A stretch of DNA of 64,000 bases, taken from positions 186,001 to 250,000 of the forward strand of contig MARA01000026.1 of NCBI GenBank assembly GCA_001792895.1, given 5' to 3'. A program made the position numbers and the translations under genes. The notes under the pieces were generated by a model, which was given only the letters and a program-made list of their open reading frames with translations, ran no database searches and had not been told where the DNA came from. Position 1 is the first letter of the stretch, and each line of letters opens with the position of its first letter. Below are positions 47,238-58,650 of this stretch, piece by piece. Source of the stretch: Lentinus brumalis (taxonomy: Eukaryota; Basidiomycota; Agaricomycetes; Polyporales; Polyporaceae).

Positions 47238-48354
47238 AGGCGTCCGGTAGATGTGCATCAGGTGTGACTAGTTGACTACTTCAGCACCTGCCGCATGTCG
47301 TAAACATCGACATTATTAATGGAGTTGTGTGGGTGACAGCGTAGCTAAACCTTGCTCTCCTGGCGCGTGAGCACATCCCCGTCCCGAGTCACTCGTAAAC
47401 GCATCTGATCTATCTAGCTGTGGTCAGCGCGAGGTGTGCGGATGCGGGCAAGCTGGAATATGTAGGAAGCGCTGGCTGACCCTCTTTTCTCAGGCGCTAG
47501 TGATGCGTCAGTGCTTTGAAGTCTACGCTCGAGTCCAACCGGACTGCTGACTCTACTACTCTCTACTAGTACCATCGGAGCGCACACCCACTGCAGCTAT
47601 GCCTCGTCTCTGCTGTCACATCCGACCGCGCCTCGTTCGTCCTAGTCTAACCCCCTCAAAGCCGCTTGCGAGCGACTGATCAGCTCCGAGTCGTCCACAC
47701 GACTCTGCAGGGGAATCTCTCGGACGGTCTGCATAGTCTGCATGTGGTACGCCTAGTAGATTGAACAGGACGCCCATCCCAAGGATATCCGTGGCGTTCA
47801 AGGGGCATGCGCATAGCGCATATTGCTTCCTTTGCCGGCCTGTGACCGTCTGTTCCCGGTGCTCTGGTGGCTGTTCCTCGTGTTCGTCCCTCTCGCCGCT
47901 CGCGAAGGACCAACATATTGGCTGTGCCCACCTTTCAAAACTTTGGCTTGTCTCTCGATAGCGGTCGAGTCCTAGTCGTGCTGGGCACTATGAGCCAGGA
48001 TGAGCAGCGGCGGGTTGCTAGTGCACCGTAATGTGCTGTGCTACATGAACAACGTCCGTGAGACAGTCGACGTCGACGTTGTCACGTTGATGAGGCGTCG
48101 TAATGATATGTAAGTTCCCTTGCCGCACTGTGCCGCGTGTTGATCTACCCAGGACATTGATGTTCGCGCTGCGCGTGTCGTGATGCTCATGTAACAGGAG
48201 CGACGGCGAGCTGTGTATCGCTTTCCTGTCTTTTTACTCTCCTGACCGACCTGGCGGCGCACTTGCTGCAACATTGTCTTTCCTTCAAGTCTCCCGGCCA
48301 TCTCGCCCTCTACCATCGCAAACTCCACATAGATACCGATCTGACGAGACGCTG
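47238..48354. other. Intergenic, nothing firmly recognised
   Basis: This 1.1-kb stretch lies between GPI-type genes 3 and 4. A minus-strand frame at 47,616-47,801 (NATDILGMGVLFNLLGVPHA) looks protein-like and may be a relic, but no family could be assigned. Confidence 0.35.
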
Positions 48355-49121
48355 ATGTTGAGCGTACCTATCATTCCTTTCCTTTATGTATCAACGCTCC
48401 TCGTGCCATGTGAGTCTTCCACAGAATCTACTCAGCCAATGTGACACTGACCAGAATTTCGATCGTAGATGCGGCCAACGCGGCGGTAGTGTCCTTGTTC
48501 ATCCCGGATGCGCAGCCTGGGCATGTCACAGCCAACTTCTTAGGCACCGACTCTGCAGGGCACACGACCTGGGCCATCGGGAACGGCCAGCCCAGTGACT
48601 CTGTCACGGCTACTCCAATCGGTACGCCCGCGACTTCACTTCCGTTGAAGCCCCGCTCATCTGTGTTGTGATCTTGCAGCAACGATGGTCGCAGGACCGA
48701 CCGACCTCCACCTCGTCGAAGATGTGCAGTCCGCGCTCGGGGCATCCTCCATGACGACTGCGGTATCAAGGACGGGGTCGCGGTGTGCACGATCGTGCTC
48801 TCAGGCTCCGCGAGCGTGAGGACCGTCGGGATCAAGACGGAGAGCGCGAGCGCGTTCGAGGTCCCGGTAGGGGCCACGGCGCCGCCTGCAGCTCCCTCTG
48901 CCTCTCTCACCGGGGCTCAGGCTCCTGGAGCGAGCGCGACTGGGACTGCAGCCACGGCAAGCGACACCGCTTCTCCTACGGGTGGAAGCGGTGCTGGTGA
49001 CGGGCCATCGGCGCAGACTGCGGATGGGCATGGAAACGGTGCAGGCAGCACGAAAGTGGCGAGGCCGGCGGTGATGTTCGCGGCCGCAGGCATATCGATC
49101 GTCCTTGCGATAATTTCCTGA
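48355..49121 (+). CDS. Small secreted GPI-anchored protein 4 (diverged, longer tail)
   Basis: Exons are 48,355-48,409, 48,469-48,621 and 48,679-49,121. Signal peptide MLSVPIIPFLYVSTLLVP; body VSLFIPDAQPGHVTANFLGT and TTWAIGNGQPSD; exon 3 has AGPTDLHLVEDV and DCGIKDGVAVCTIVLSGSAS. Unlike copies 1-3 it has a long Ala/Ser/Thr/Gly-rich region and a typical GPI-attachment end (AAAGISIVLAIIS). One frame change near 48,725-48,745 separates the first part of exon 3 from the conserved Cys motif and tail. A single missing base would explain it. The sequence is clearly more divergent than copies 1-3. Confidence 0.78.
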
Positions 49122-49398
49122 TGATATGGTTATGTTGGCTGTCGTGCGTCCGAGCAGCACAATGTCGTACTTACACATGTGCGCGTGAACACCAGTACTT
49201 CAAGACTCAAGTTACACGTCGCTGCCTGACCTTCTCACAGTCCCCAATACATACTCACTGTAGCGGTCCGGCTTGAGTCTGATCCCAGATCTCCCTTTTG
49301 CTGCAGTGTTCGCAGTCTTCCGAGCATTTGCCATTGACGACTTGGGCCGGAGAGGATGCCGTCTGATCAGGATTCCGCTCAAGACACCACAGTTATTC

Positions 49399-49489
49399 GG
49401 GCGTTTGGCACAGTGGTAGCGCGCACGCTTTGCATTTCTCAAGTTGAAGAGTGTGCGTGAGGTCGAGGGTTCAAACCCCTCAACGTCCA
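49399..49489 (+). tRNA. tRNA-Ala (anticodon UGC) with 19-nt intron
   Basis: The acceptor stem GGGCGTT pairs with AACGTCC (one G-U), followed by discriminator A at 49,489. The D-arm carries AGTGGTAG. The anticodon stem CACGC/GCGTG encloses the loop TTTGCA-T with anticodon TGC at 49,431-49,433. The T-arm is GAGGG TTCAAAC CCCTC. The loop is interrupted after the base 3' of the anticodon by a 19-nt intron (49,435-49,453), the canonical position for nuclear pre-tRNA introns removed by the tRNA splicing endonuclease. Confidence 0.9.
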
Positions 49490-49744
49490 GAGTTTTTGAC
49501 ATTTGGCGGTACGTTTTGTTGAAATCACAAACGCAGGAGGGGAAGGCGGATACAGTAGTGTTACTACTACACACTGCACTTCCATGCTACTAGGTTACTT
49601 CGACTTACAACACCGCGCCGCGACGGGACAACTTACAAGTTGACGCAAGGCCTCATGATTACGTACTCTACACAGGCGGAGTCATTTGAACGACGTTCCT
49701 TCACTACTTACTACATAGCCCCGTCTGGATGGCCAACCTACGAC

Positions 49745-50732
49745 ATGGAGAGCTTCAAGGTAATCCTCAGAACTAGCCGACCTGTAGGATGGTCTTTTGG
49801 ACCCATCCTGTATGCGATTGGACTGGTGCATTCACCGAAGCCTTTCACAAGAAAGCAACCCGCTATCCTCCAACTGCTGTCGCTATCAGTCCCACTGTCT
49901 CTCAGTAAGGACCTTGCTCTACATGATCATCTGCGAGAACTGATTATTTGTAGTTGTTTTTGGTGTGAACGACGTCTACGATTTCGAGACCGACACCCGC
50001 AACGCTCGCAAGAAGATAGATGGCCTTGAGGGCACAATACTCGATCCCTCCTACCACTCCGTCGTCACGCTTGCGGCATGGGTCGCGACCGCCATGATAC
50101 TGGCTACCTCTTTTACCTCGGGCAGACGATCCAACGTCGTCGTGGTCTCGCTGCTGCTGTTCATGTCCTGGCAATACTCGGCACCGCCATTCCGCTTCAA
50201 GGAGCAGCCATTCTTCGACTCTCTGTCTAATGGCGTCATCATCGACCTCGTCTATCTTGCAGGATACACAGCTGGTGGCGGCCGTCTCGACCGAAGGATG
50301 CTCACGCTGAAGGGCCATATCCTCGGCCTCTGCACATTGGGCGTGCACGCGCTCGGGGCTGTTGTCGATGTGGATGCCGACGCAGCAGTTGGCCAGCGGA
50401 CCATCGCTACTGTCTTCGGACCCCGGCTCTCTCTGGTCTTCGGTGCGATGAGCTAGTTAGTACCACTCTTCCTGGATCTACTTCGCTCGTTGATGAGTAT
50501 GATAATGCGCAGCCTCACCGCGCTCTTGATTGAACGACAGCTCACAGTCTTCGGAGTTTACATCCTCGGCGGTCTCTTGATACTTGTCGCTCCAATCATG
50601 GACCTGAGCCTTGCTCATGCGGCGTTCCAGTTGGTCGTCCATTGGAGCGGTGTTATGTCTGCGATTTGGTTTGCAGAGAAGGCAGTGGCAGCTGTTCGAC
50701 GACGTCGTGCGAGCGCTGATCGAAGGTCTTAA
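49745..50732 (+). CDS. UbiA-family prenyltransferase, right copy
   Basis: Exons are 49,745-49,904, 49,954-50,455 and 50,513-50,732, giving 293 aa. Exon 2 has exactly the length of its mirror paralogue at 28,975-29,962. Both Mg-diphosphate motifs are intact (NDVYDFETD and DVDADAAVGQRT), as are SWQYSAPPFRFKEQPFFDS and the hydrophobic helices. Intron 2 uses GTTAGT/GCGCAG and removes the in-frame TAG at 50,454-50,456. Main differences from the left copy are a shorter loop after LVHSP and a different C-terminal tail (RRRRASADRRS). Both copies look functional, arguing for retention after duplication. Confidence 0.9.
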
Positions 50733-51202
50733 TGGACGTATGGGTACGCCGACCATTTCATCCCCTTGATGTTGCCTCCGCCCGGCAGCTGTTCTGGCGG
50801 AGAAGGTTGGCAGTAATCAGCATCGCTTGCGAGCGATGAGGGCTTCCTGCCAGTCAGGAATTTGCTTGGAGTCGAATAATCCAGCGGGTAAGTCTCGGTC
50901 CTAAACTGTACGTACCTATACGTCGTCCATTGAGGAGACGATGGCTCTCACGATGTCAATACACTGACCCAATGATGTCTTTCGGGCATGGAGCAGATTC
51001 TTCATCTCCTGCTCAAGATGTCTCGCCGCGCTGTCCGCTTCCAGCAAGAATCTCGATGCCGCCGGCATTGCATGCTACCAGTTCCCGATCGCAGTCGACG
51101 AGAGGACCCGAGAGTATTAAGTGCCAAGCAAGCTTGCATCGTCCCTCTTCCGCCCTGGCTTGGAATCATCCGTCTTGTTGGAGTGCAGGCCGCTCCTCGA
51201 CC

Positions 51203-52808
51203 ATGTCCTCTTCGACCGATGTCGCTCTCATGTGAGCACTCCCCCCAAATCTCTCTACACCGTTCTCTCACCTCGAAGAACTCCAGTGTTGAGTCCGATA
51301 TAGCAATCCGCACTGCGGCAACAGTTGCTTTCGGTCGGTTCTCTCTCCTGTATACCCCTTACGTGCAAATTGACAACGTCTCCTCAGCGATACTTTACTA
51401 CGACTTCGCACTGACTGTGGACACCGAGATCGAACGCTTCTGGGGCCGGTCCTGGTCGCTGGTCTCCTTCGGGTTCTACTTGAACCGGTACCTGTCTTTA
51501 CTCGGGCATATTCCCGTGATGTACGAGCTCTACGCCTCAATGGCGCAGTCTGTGAGTAATTAGCATGTCTTCCTCCCCTGACCGCGCTGACCTTGGGCTG
51601 TATGAAAGCTGTGAGCGCAGCTTTGCTTCCTTGACGCATCACACGGTGCTGAATTCGCATCTTCGATAACATCTCCAGGTGCTTCGAGTTGCAGATGTAT
51701 CATCAGCTTCTTGCTGGAGTGACGCAGGTCATTGTTGGCGGTATGTCTTCTATGCATGTGATGATGCGTAGCATATACAGGGCATTGACAACGATCTTGA
51801 CAGTGATGCAAATATTCCGGGTATACGCCTTATACTCTGGAAGCCGGCAAGTGCTCCTGCTCCTCGTTGGCCTGGTCATCATGGGCTGTGCCATCAGTGG
51901 GGTTCGTATCATCCTTGCCGAGCTTCAACGTCGTATGCAGAGCTGACGTACCCCACGAAAGCAGTGGGCTATCGGCCAGACATGGCACGTCCATCGTTCG
52001 TACCTTGGGAACGTACCCGAGAGGATAGGCTGCGATCTCACCATGTCCCAGGCACAGTCAGCATCCCATCTTCTCCTGTGGATCATAGGGCTGACGAGCA
52101 TTTTATCTCAGGGGAGAATGTACGTCTTGCATCGACGTACCCAGACCACTTACCAGATTATACGATTGACAATCCCCGCAGACCTCGCTGCCGTGTGGGC
52201 ATGCGTGTTGGTATTTGACTTTGTAGTCTTCGTCCTCACGCTGTATCGGGTTCTCAAGGTCGGACGCAAGTGGCGCGGGAGCGTCTTCACTCTCATGCTT
52301 CGCGACGGTCAGTTTATCATCTGTGAGGTCCGCCGCTTTCCCTGATCTTCATACAGGTACGTTGTACTTCGGGTATGTTGCAAACGCATCATCTGTACCG
52401 TTGTGGGATCGTAGCAGACGATGTCCTGTGCAGAGTTCTGTTCGTGTGTCACCTAGGGAATATCCTGACTTGTCTGGTACGCAGTCGTCTCACATTTGCC
52501 GGCATGGAATTATGCTAATATTCGTGTCCTGTGCATAGCTCGCACAGGTGCGCGCGTAACTGTGCTCAGGCGGACGCTCGTACCAACATTTCTTCAGCCT
52601 GCATACAGAGGGATCACTGTCACGACTACGAACGTGTATGTCATGCACTCTTCAACCAACTTGCAACGCGAAACCGTAGCAGGCTGAACTGATGGTTTTG
52701 ACCTATAGGATTGCGACCTCACTGATCGCTCGACTCATGCTCAATATCCGCGATTCAGAGTTCTCTGGAAGGCAATATCGCTGGCCCTCGGACGGAATGG
52801 TGGTCTAG
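51203..52808 (+). CDS. DUF6533-type membrane protein 1
   Basis: This is a multi-exon gene. The first exons are 51,203-51,231, 51,287-51,333 and 51,388-51,551, then 51,679-51,740 and 51,804-51,901, with later exons to a stop at 52,808. The N-terminal DUF6533 signature is clear: AILYYDFALTVDTEIERFWG followed by FYLNRYLSLLGHIPV. Further conserved parts are LQMYHQLLAGVTQVIVG, FRVYALYSGSRQVLLLL, LVFDFVVFVLTLYRV, FTLMLRDG and the C-terminal SLIARLMLNIRD. The family has about seven membrane helices, is greatly expanded in mushrooms and has no established function. A phase gap between exons ending 51,551 and starting 51,679 requires a tiny exon of 2 (mod 3) nt; AG|CT|GTGAGC at about 51,608-51,611 would fit. 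Confidence 0.85.
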
Positions 52809-54099
52809 CCCCGCATACATCTCGTCGCACCATTTTGGGATTGCCCTATCCCTGCGATCAGACAGCACGAGCCAGCTAGCAAAGAGATTGCGCGCGAAGG
52901 AGTTTCGGACACTCGTACTCGCCGTCGTCCTCCTGCCGCAGTTTTCTCACCCTCCGCCATGACTCTGTCCAGGGCGTCGGGAAATTTTGGACCTGGCTTG
53001 CAGGTTTCGGTCGCACTGCCGTGCATGAATGAGCGCGTCGAGGACGTGGGCGAGGCGTTGCACGGGAGCCTGCGCGATAGGCGTTAGTTAGCCCACCTTC
53101 GGTCACGTTGATAGCCAGTCGATTGTACTGATTGCAGGTGGTGACTTGACGTGATCAGACTCAATCGCAAATATTTCACAGAGCATATCTGGATGGAATA
53201 AGATGCGTCGTCCATCCATTTGTAGCCGTCGTAGGCGAAGGCAAGCCTCCGACAGATCCTTGTGAGCGCCTGCATCATATATGGGCGCCTGTATTGAACT
53301 CACTAGGCGGACTGTAAGAGTTACTTAACTTGAAGGGCTACGGTCATCTCCTCCTGAATTCGAGTTCCTCAATCACTCACTCGAACGCTTGCAATGGGAT
53401 CACTTAACGAACCGCCCCAGTTGAGCCAAGAGGAACCTGGTGACAAGACGCCTGGCCCGGGGGCACGCGGGTACCGCGGTCTGTCGAATGTGATGGTTGC
53501 TTCGTTCAGGCCCGAAGGCCTCCTTTTTTCTACGGTCAACACTTATAATGATGAAGAGGTGAGCATTGAGACGGTTATACTTGTCCATTCTTCGAGTTCC
53601 GTCGTCGCGCTGACAGCGGGTTGCCGTTTCTCAAGGTGAAACTATAGGACGGGCCGCCAACGGCGACCATGTCAAACTCTAGTTGCGCTATATCTGCACA
53701 GGCACAGTATGCCTGCCAGAGCGTCCGTGCGTCCTGGTCGGTCCTTTTATTCTACGTATGTTGTCCACTGATCATAGGCTTGGCAGCAAGGGCGTATGTA
53801 GGAGTATGCTTACGCGTAGGGGCCGAAGCTGCCAGCAATGCGGGAGCCTGTCCGCAAGCGCGACCACCATGACGATGCCACACATAGATGAGCCTTGAGT
53901 AGCATCTATCGTGGCTGATCTGACCGCATCGCACATCTACAGGGGCAAGATGGAAGCCGTGCGAGATACCCGCACCTGCGCCGATGTTGTATGCGGGCAC
54001 TAAGAGGACTGAAGAGCCTCCTTTGCCTGGGAATCGCTTTTCCCCACTCGCTGCTAGTCTCTTTCTCTTTCTTAGACCGTTGTGCAGGACACAACAGGC
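52809..54099. other. Gap between the two DUF6533 genes
   Basis: No gene is identified with confidence. An open segment at 53,394-53,558 starting MGSLNEPPQLSQEEPGD and followed by a GTGAGC donor could be a first exon, but no continuing exon or family was recognised. Confidence 0.35.
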
Positions 54100-55685
54100 A
54101 TGAATTCCTCTTCAAAGACCGAGTGAGCTGTCCATTCAAGTCGGCCGTTGATTACTGGCTGATTGCTTGAAGTGCGCAATCCGACTTTGTCCTTCGCTCC
54201 CTGGTCATGATAGCATTCGGTGAGTCGTGATATCCGTTGTCTGACCCGAGCTCATTCCTTGGTCTCTATAGCTATCTTGTACTACGACTACGCTCTCACC
54301 TTTACTGCAGAGGTGGAGCGGTTCTGGCGGTTCAGGTGCGGACGTCCGTCCTGGGGCGCAGTCGGTTTTTTCTTGAACAGGTACATGGCAATATTGGGGC
54401 ATATTCCCGTGCTTTGGGAGTTTTTTGGACCAGAGGTCTATTCGGTGAGCGGTCTAAATTGAGTATGAAGTCCAGAGTCTGACGAAGCCCTACAGGTGTA
54501 AGTCTCCCGCTATTGACCTCCCTGCAGCCCGAGTATTTCGATAACTCACTCAATCTTTGTCTCCGTCTCCGAACAGCACCCTGGTCCTTCAGGCCTACCA
54601 TCAAATGTTGGCAGGCGTTGCTCAAATAGTCATAGGAGGTGAACAATCCGAGTTTCATACGGCGATCCAGACTGGACAACTTTGTCTTCAGCTCTGCAGA
54701 TATCTCGGGTATACGCTCTCTATAACGGCAGTCGCATGGTCTTGCGCATCTTCCTCGGCCTCTCTGTCATCGTCTTCGCGGTCAGCGGTGTGAGTTGATA
54801 ACCTTTTGACTAGCGTGGGCCGCGCTGACGTAGCGCAACAGTGGGCGATGAGCCAGACTTGGCAGACGCACTGTGCTTCATTGAACGTTCAAGCCGGCGA
54901 GACTCAGCTCGACTGCGATGCAAAGGCATTGCGGACTGAGTGAGTACTTCTACTTAAATACAACTACTGTGCGGGGATTGACGTTCACTTTAGAGGCTAT
55001 TGTGAGTAGACATCTGAACTGGAGGACACAGAACATGACTTGGGGAATGCTTCATTCATCACGATCATTGTCCAGACCTCGCCGCAGTTTGGGGCTGCTT
55101 ACTGGTCTTCGAAATCGCGATATTTGGGTCCACACTCTATCGGGTGTTGACGGTTAGAGAACGGTGGGCAGGAGGTCTCTTCGCGCTGATGCTACGAGAC
55201 GGTGAGCTCGCTTGGCTGCTGCTGCTGCTCTCGTTACTGAGTCAATTGTACTTACAGGGGCGCTCTACTTCGGGTACGACTCTTAGACTCCTCACCGCTG
55301 CGGCTGTAGTTTTGACGTCTGGTCACTCAGTGTGCTGTTGGTTTGCCAACTCGCCAACATCATCGTGTGCATGGTATGGGAAGGGTCTTCACATCGATAA
55401 CTCACCGGCTGATCGTACCGTAGCTAGCAGCGGTCAGACAACAGAACAGTTGACACCTTCGCTCGTCCTGACTTCTCCCTCGTCACAGCCTGCGTACAAG
55501 GACCCTGTGGTCACGATCACCACGGTGTAGGTCGATAGCAGGTTCTCCCCCTTTGGTCGCGTTCTGACCACTCTGATTACAGCATTTCGACGAGTCTCAT
55601 TGCGCGTCTCATGCTCAACATTCGGGACCCCGGATTGCGGACGGGGCATATTCACTTGACCTCGAACGATACCTACGAAGTCTGA
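54100..55685 (+). CDS. DUF6533-type membrane protein 2
   Basis: This is the tandem paralogue of the previous gene. First exons are 54,100-54,122, 54,173-54,219 and 54,272-54,444 (exon 2 has the same 47-nt length as in gene 1). Signature AILYYDYALTFTAEVERFWR, then FFLNRYMAILGHIPV, LQAYHQMLAGVAQIVIGG, ISRVYALYNGSRMVLRIFLG, LLVFEIAIFGSTLYRV, FALMLRDG and SLIARLMLNIRDP. It ends TSNDTYEV at 55,685. As in gene 1, the phase before the LQAYHQ exon requires a tiny exon; ACAG|GT|GTAAGT at about 54,492-54,501 would fit. Predicted integral membrane protein, function unknown. Confidence 0.85.
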
Positions 55686-58650
55686 CTTATCTAGTCGCTC
55701 TCAGGAAGTGTGTAGTAGCATCATACTGTCACGCTGGCGGGTAACAGGCTACCCATGAGTCGGACGCCGGTCGGAGTGCCCACTGGCATCAGTAAGTCAA
55801 CCAAGGTGAGCTATGTCTTGCTCTTCTCTACCGCTGTCTCTCCCAATCTACGCGCGACTATACACGTTCATCCGTCCAGCCCCCGCGATGACACAGCTAT
55901 GATGCCAGCGCTGTTGTTCTCTGCATTTGAACATCGGACGGAGCACGATGTTCCTTTTCTGTACAGGCACAACAGTTTTCAACCGTGACAGGTCCGTCGA
56001 ACGTACCCTGTTACTAGCAATGATTTTCTGTAGGCCAATTTGTCGTCGACGGAACTGCCACCGACCTGTTACAGTCTTCGAAGTTCTGCGATGCCCGCCG
56101 TGGAAGGCTTGGCCGCAGTCATCTCGCCTTCGATCCACGGAATCAGCTGGACGTCAGGCCGCGCGGCCCATTGAATGTTTTGCACTCCGCAGGTGCTTCG
56201 GAATACAAGGAGCAGGACAGATCAGGCAAGAGGAGATGACATCGCCTACACCAAGCCATACGAGGGAAACACGGCTCCAATCCCATGTTCGTCCCAGCCG
56301 TCGACGAAGCAGTAATCGAGGACGATATCCGTGGCGTAACAGACTGACCACTGCCATATCTCAGGACGCGCCGCTTGGGCGAGCACGGGCCTCGCCACCG
56401 CAGTGGGGAGCGGAGGGTGTGCAAGGGTGTGCAGGGCCATCCCCTCGGTCCCCGCGTTCTCTCCCAGCATCACCGCCCGCGAAACGGCAGACAAAAGACC
56501 GCTGATTATCGCGAGCATCATCGCCCACCAGAGGCACCCTGTTCTCGTATTTCTCCCGGAATGGCAAGAGGAGGGCGACCGAGAAGCCGCGCCCGAGAAC
56601 CCACACAAGGACCAGGGCGCTCTTTGTTCGGCCTCCTGGGACAACAGAGGCCGCCGGTGGCGCCAGCCGCACCCCTTAAAAGGCCCAGCTCTGTGCGTTC
56701 TTGTCCTCACCCACCTTTCCCCGCAACCACCACCACCCCCAACCACTAAGTATGCAGGCTATGTTCCCTTCCATGCTCGACTATGCACGACCACCACCGC
56801 TCCTCGCCCTGACCTAGCAAACCACCTCAAAGTTCAACGGGTCAGCACGGGCACGACGCATCAAGGTGCGCCACTCCAACTCCCTTCGCCGGCCACCCCT
56901 CTCACCTCCTGCACAGCGTCGATGTACCAGGTCGTCCCAGTGTGAAACATGTACGTTTGTCTTCCTCGCTCACCATCTCCACCGTCGCTGACACCCGGCT
57001 CAGGTAGCACTGTGGCGTGCCGTCCCGGTCACAAGTTGGCCATCAACCCGTTCCAGTGCCCTGCCGTCGTAGCCGGCCTCGAGTGGCGGAGCGGGAATGA
57101 GCCCAGGCGTCGGCGCTCCGCACTGGCATAGGCCTCGTACGTCCACCTCGTGGGTCGTCACGGTCTGTGTCGGTCGGGGTGAACCGGGAAGGAGTCCTGG
57201 CCACCCACTGGCGGGGACTCTTCACGGACGCTGTAACCAGCAACGTGCTGCCATAGGCGGTATGGGTGGCGACGTACACGCGTAAAAAGGGTGACATCGA
57301 GCGACACCTCTGCGAGGTCTGCTCTTTTGCAGACAGCTGTCGCATGTGTCGTGCAGGTGGCCGCCTGTGCGTCTTGTCGCCAGCGTAGGGATCGTCCTCT
57401 GTGGTTCGTCCTTGTCCGTTCCTCCTGCTTACTTGACGACATCTAACCCACCCCGCAAGACCTCTGAAGGCCCTACCGGCTCCGCCGCACCGGCGCGGGT
57501 CAGCTCGTGCAGACTGCAGAGCATCTGGTCCGTGTTGAGTAGGCAGCTAGCGTCGACGTCAAGTCGGCGTGGCCTACTCTCCGGGCCACGTTAAGCACTG
57601 TAACCTCTCCTCCCGGAGGGCTCTGAGCGTGCCGTCCGTGTGGGCATGTAGGCGTACTCGATGCTACCTCGATGCGTCTATCTCTGCCCCACGGACACCC
57701 CTTCCCATGCGCAGAGACGCGACAGGCGTGCGCCAATTCGGGATGGGATAAAGTAGGATGAAATCGGACATGAACCACCAGCGTATGTCTCTTCGCCGTC
57801 TCGCAAGCTGACCATCGTTTTCGTAGAAAGGCGCTTGCATTCGACTCGCCCAAGCATGCCTTATGGCTGCGCCGTACGCCAAATGACCCGTGCGTACATG
57901 CAAGCGCCACAAAATGGACGAAGAACAGCGACGCCGGTGGTTGAATTTGGGCCCACTCGGCGTCGCCCAAAATAGGGCAAGGTGCGTTGCGTCTTCGTTG
58001 TTCCGCTCCGCGTTGCTGATACGCTGTTGCAGGAGGACCTGGGTGATGGAAAAGTGGAGGTTGAGTGAGTATTCTGCTCGACGTTGCTGTCATCGCCGCG
58101 TACTGACACGCTTCCAGATATGGCCAGACCAATAAAAAGCTTCAAGTGCCGCTCGGAGAACTCTGCAAGAGAGCTCCGAGTCAAGAACGGCCCCGAGGTA
58201 CGGTCATCCGCCGCCTTTGTGGCGCGGTTGCTCCTGGCGCAGGCCTCTTCGTGGCCCTCGGGATTAGTACCTGCTCACGCGGGGAAGCTAACGTGCGCCG
58301 AAAGTATGTTGAGTTCACGTTGCCGTTTCATTCCATCTGTCAGTACATAGGGCCGATAGTATAGGGCTAGTGCTTGTACCACAGCATAGCGTGCAATCTA
58401 TGTCATTTGACTGCTCAAGCTCTACTTGACTTCACCTGTTCCTGCGAGCGTGCTACGACAAAGGTTACCTACCGTTCCTCTTGGGCCTTCTATTGTGGTT
58501 GACAACGGAGACTACGAATCCTGGTTGTCGACAGAAGTGCATGCGAATTGGATTGTTTTCATGAGTGTTCGATGCTGATTATATCTAATGCACAAGTTGT
58601 ATGACAGCGACTACTCTAAAGCGCAATGAAAGCAAACATAACCGATCGAC
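55686..58650. other. Three-kilobase region with no named gene
   Basis: The region has only low-confidence coding candidates. A TTAAAAGG element (56,685-56,692) followed by a CACC-rich leader precedes a 21-codon frame starting at 56,752 on the plus strand. It looks promoter-like, but the frame is very short. A frame at 58,119-58,350 could not be assigned. Confidence 0.35.
56030..56590 (-). CDS. Possible unidentified gene (two exons)
   Basis: I do not recognise this. Minus-strand segments read LAIISGLLSAVSRAVMLGEN (hydrophobic, about 56,455-56,515) and WQWSVCYATDIVLDYCFVDG (about 56,300-56,360), ending at a GT near 56,262. After a short intron-like gap comes ARPDVQLIPWIEGEMTAAKP (about 56,090-56,160). 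The residue pattern is protein-like, but no start, end or family could be fixed. Confidence 0.25.

Noticed and set aside
56752..56817. 21-codon frame after a promoter-like element as a pheromone precursor
   Set aside because: It lacks a C-terminal CaaX motif and has no recognisable precursor features.
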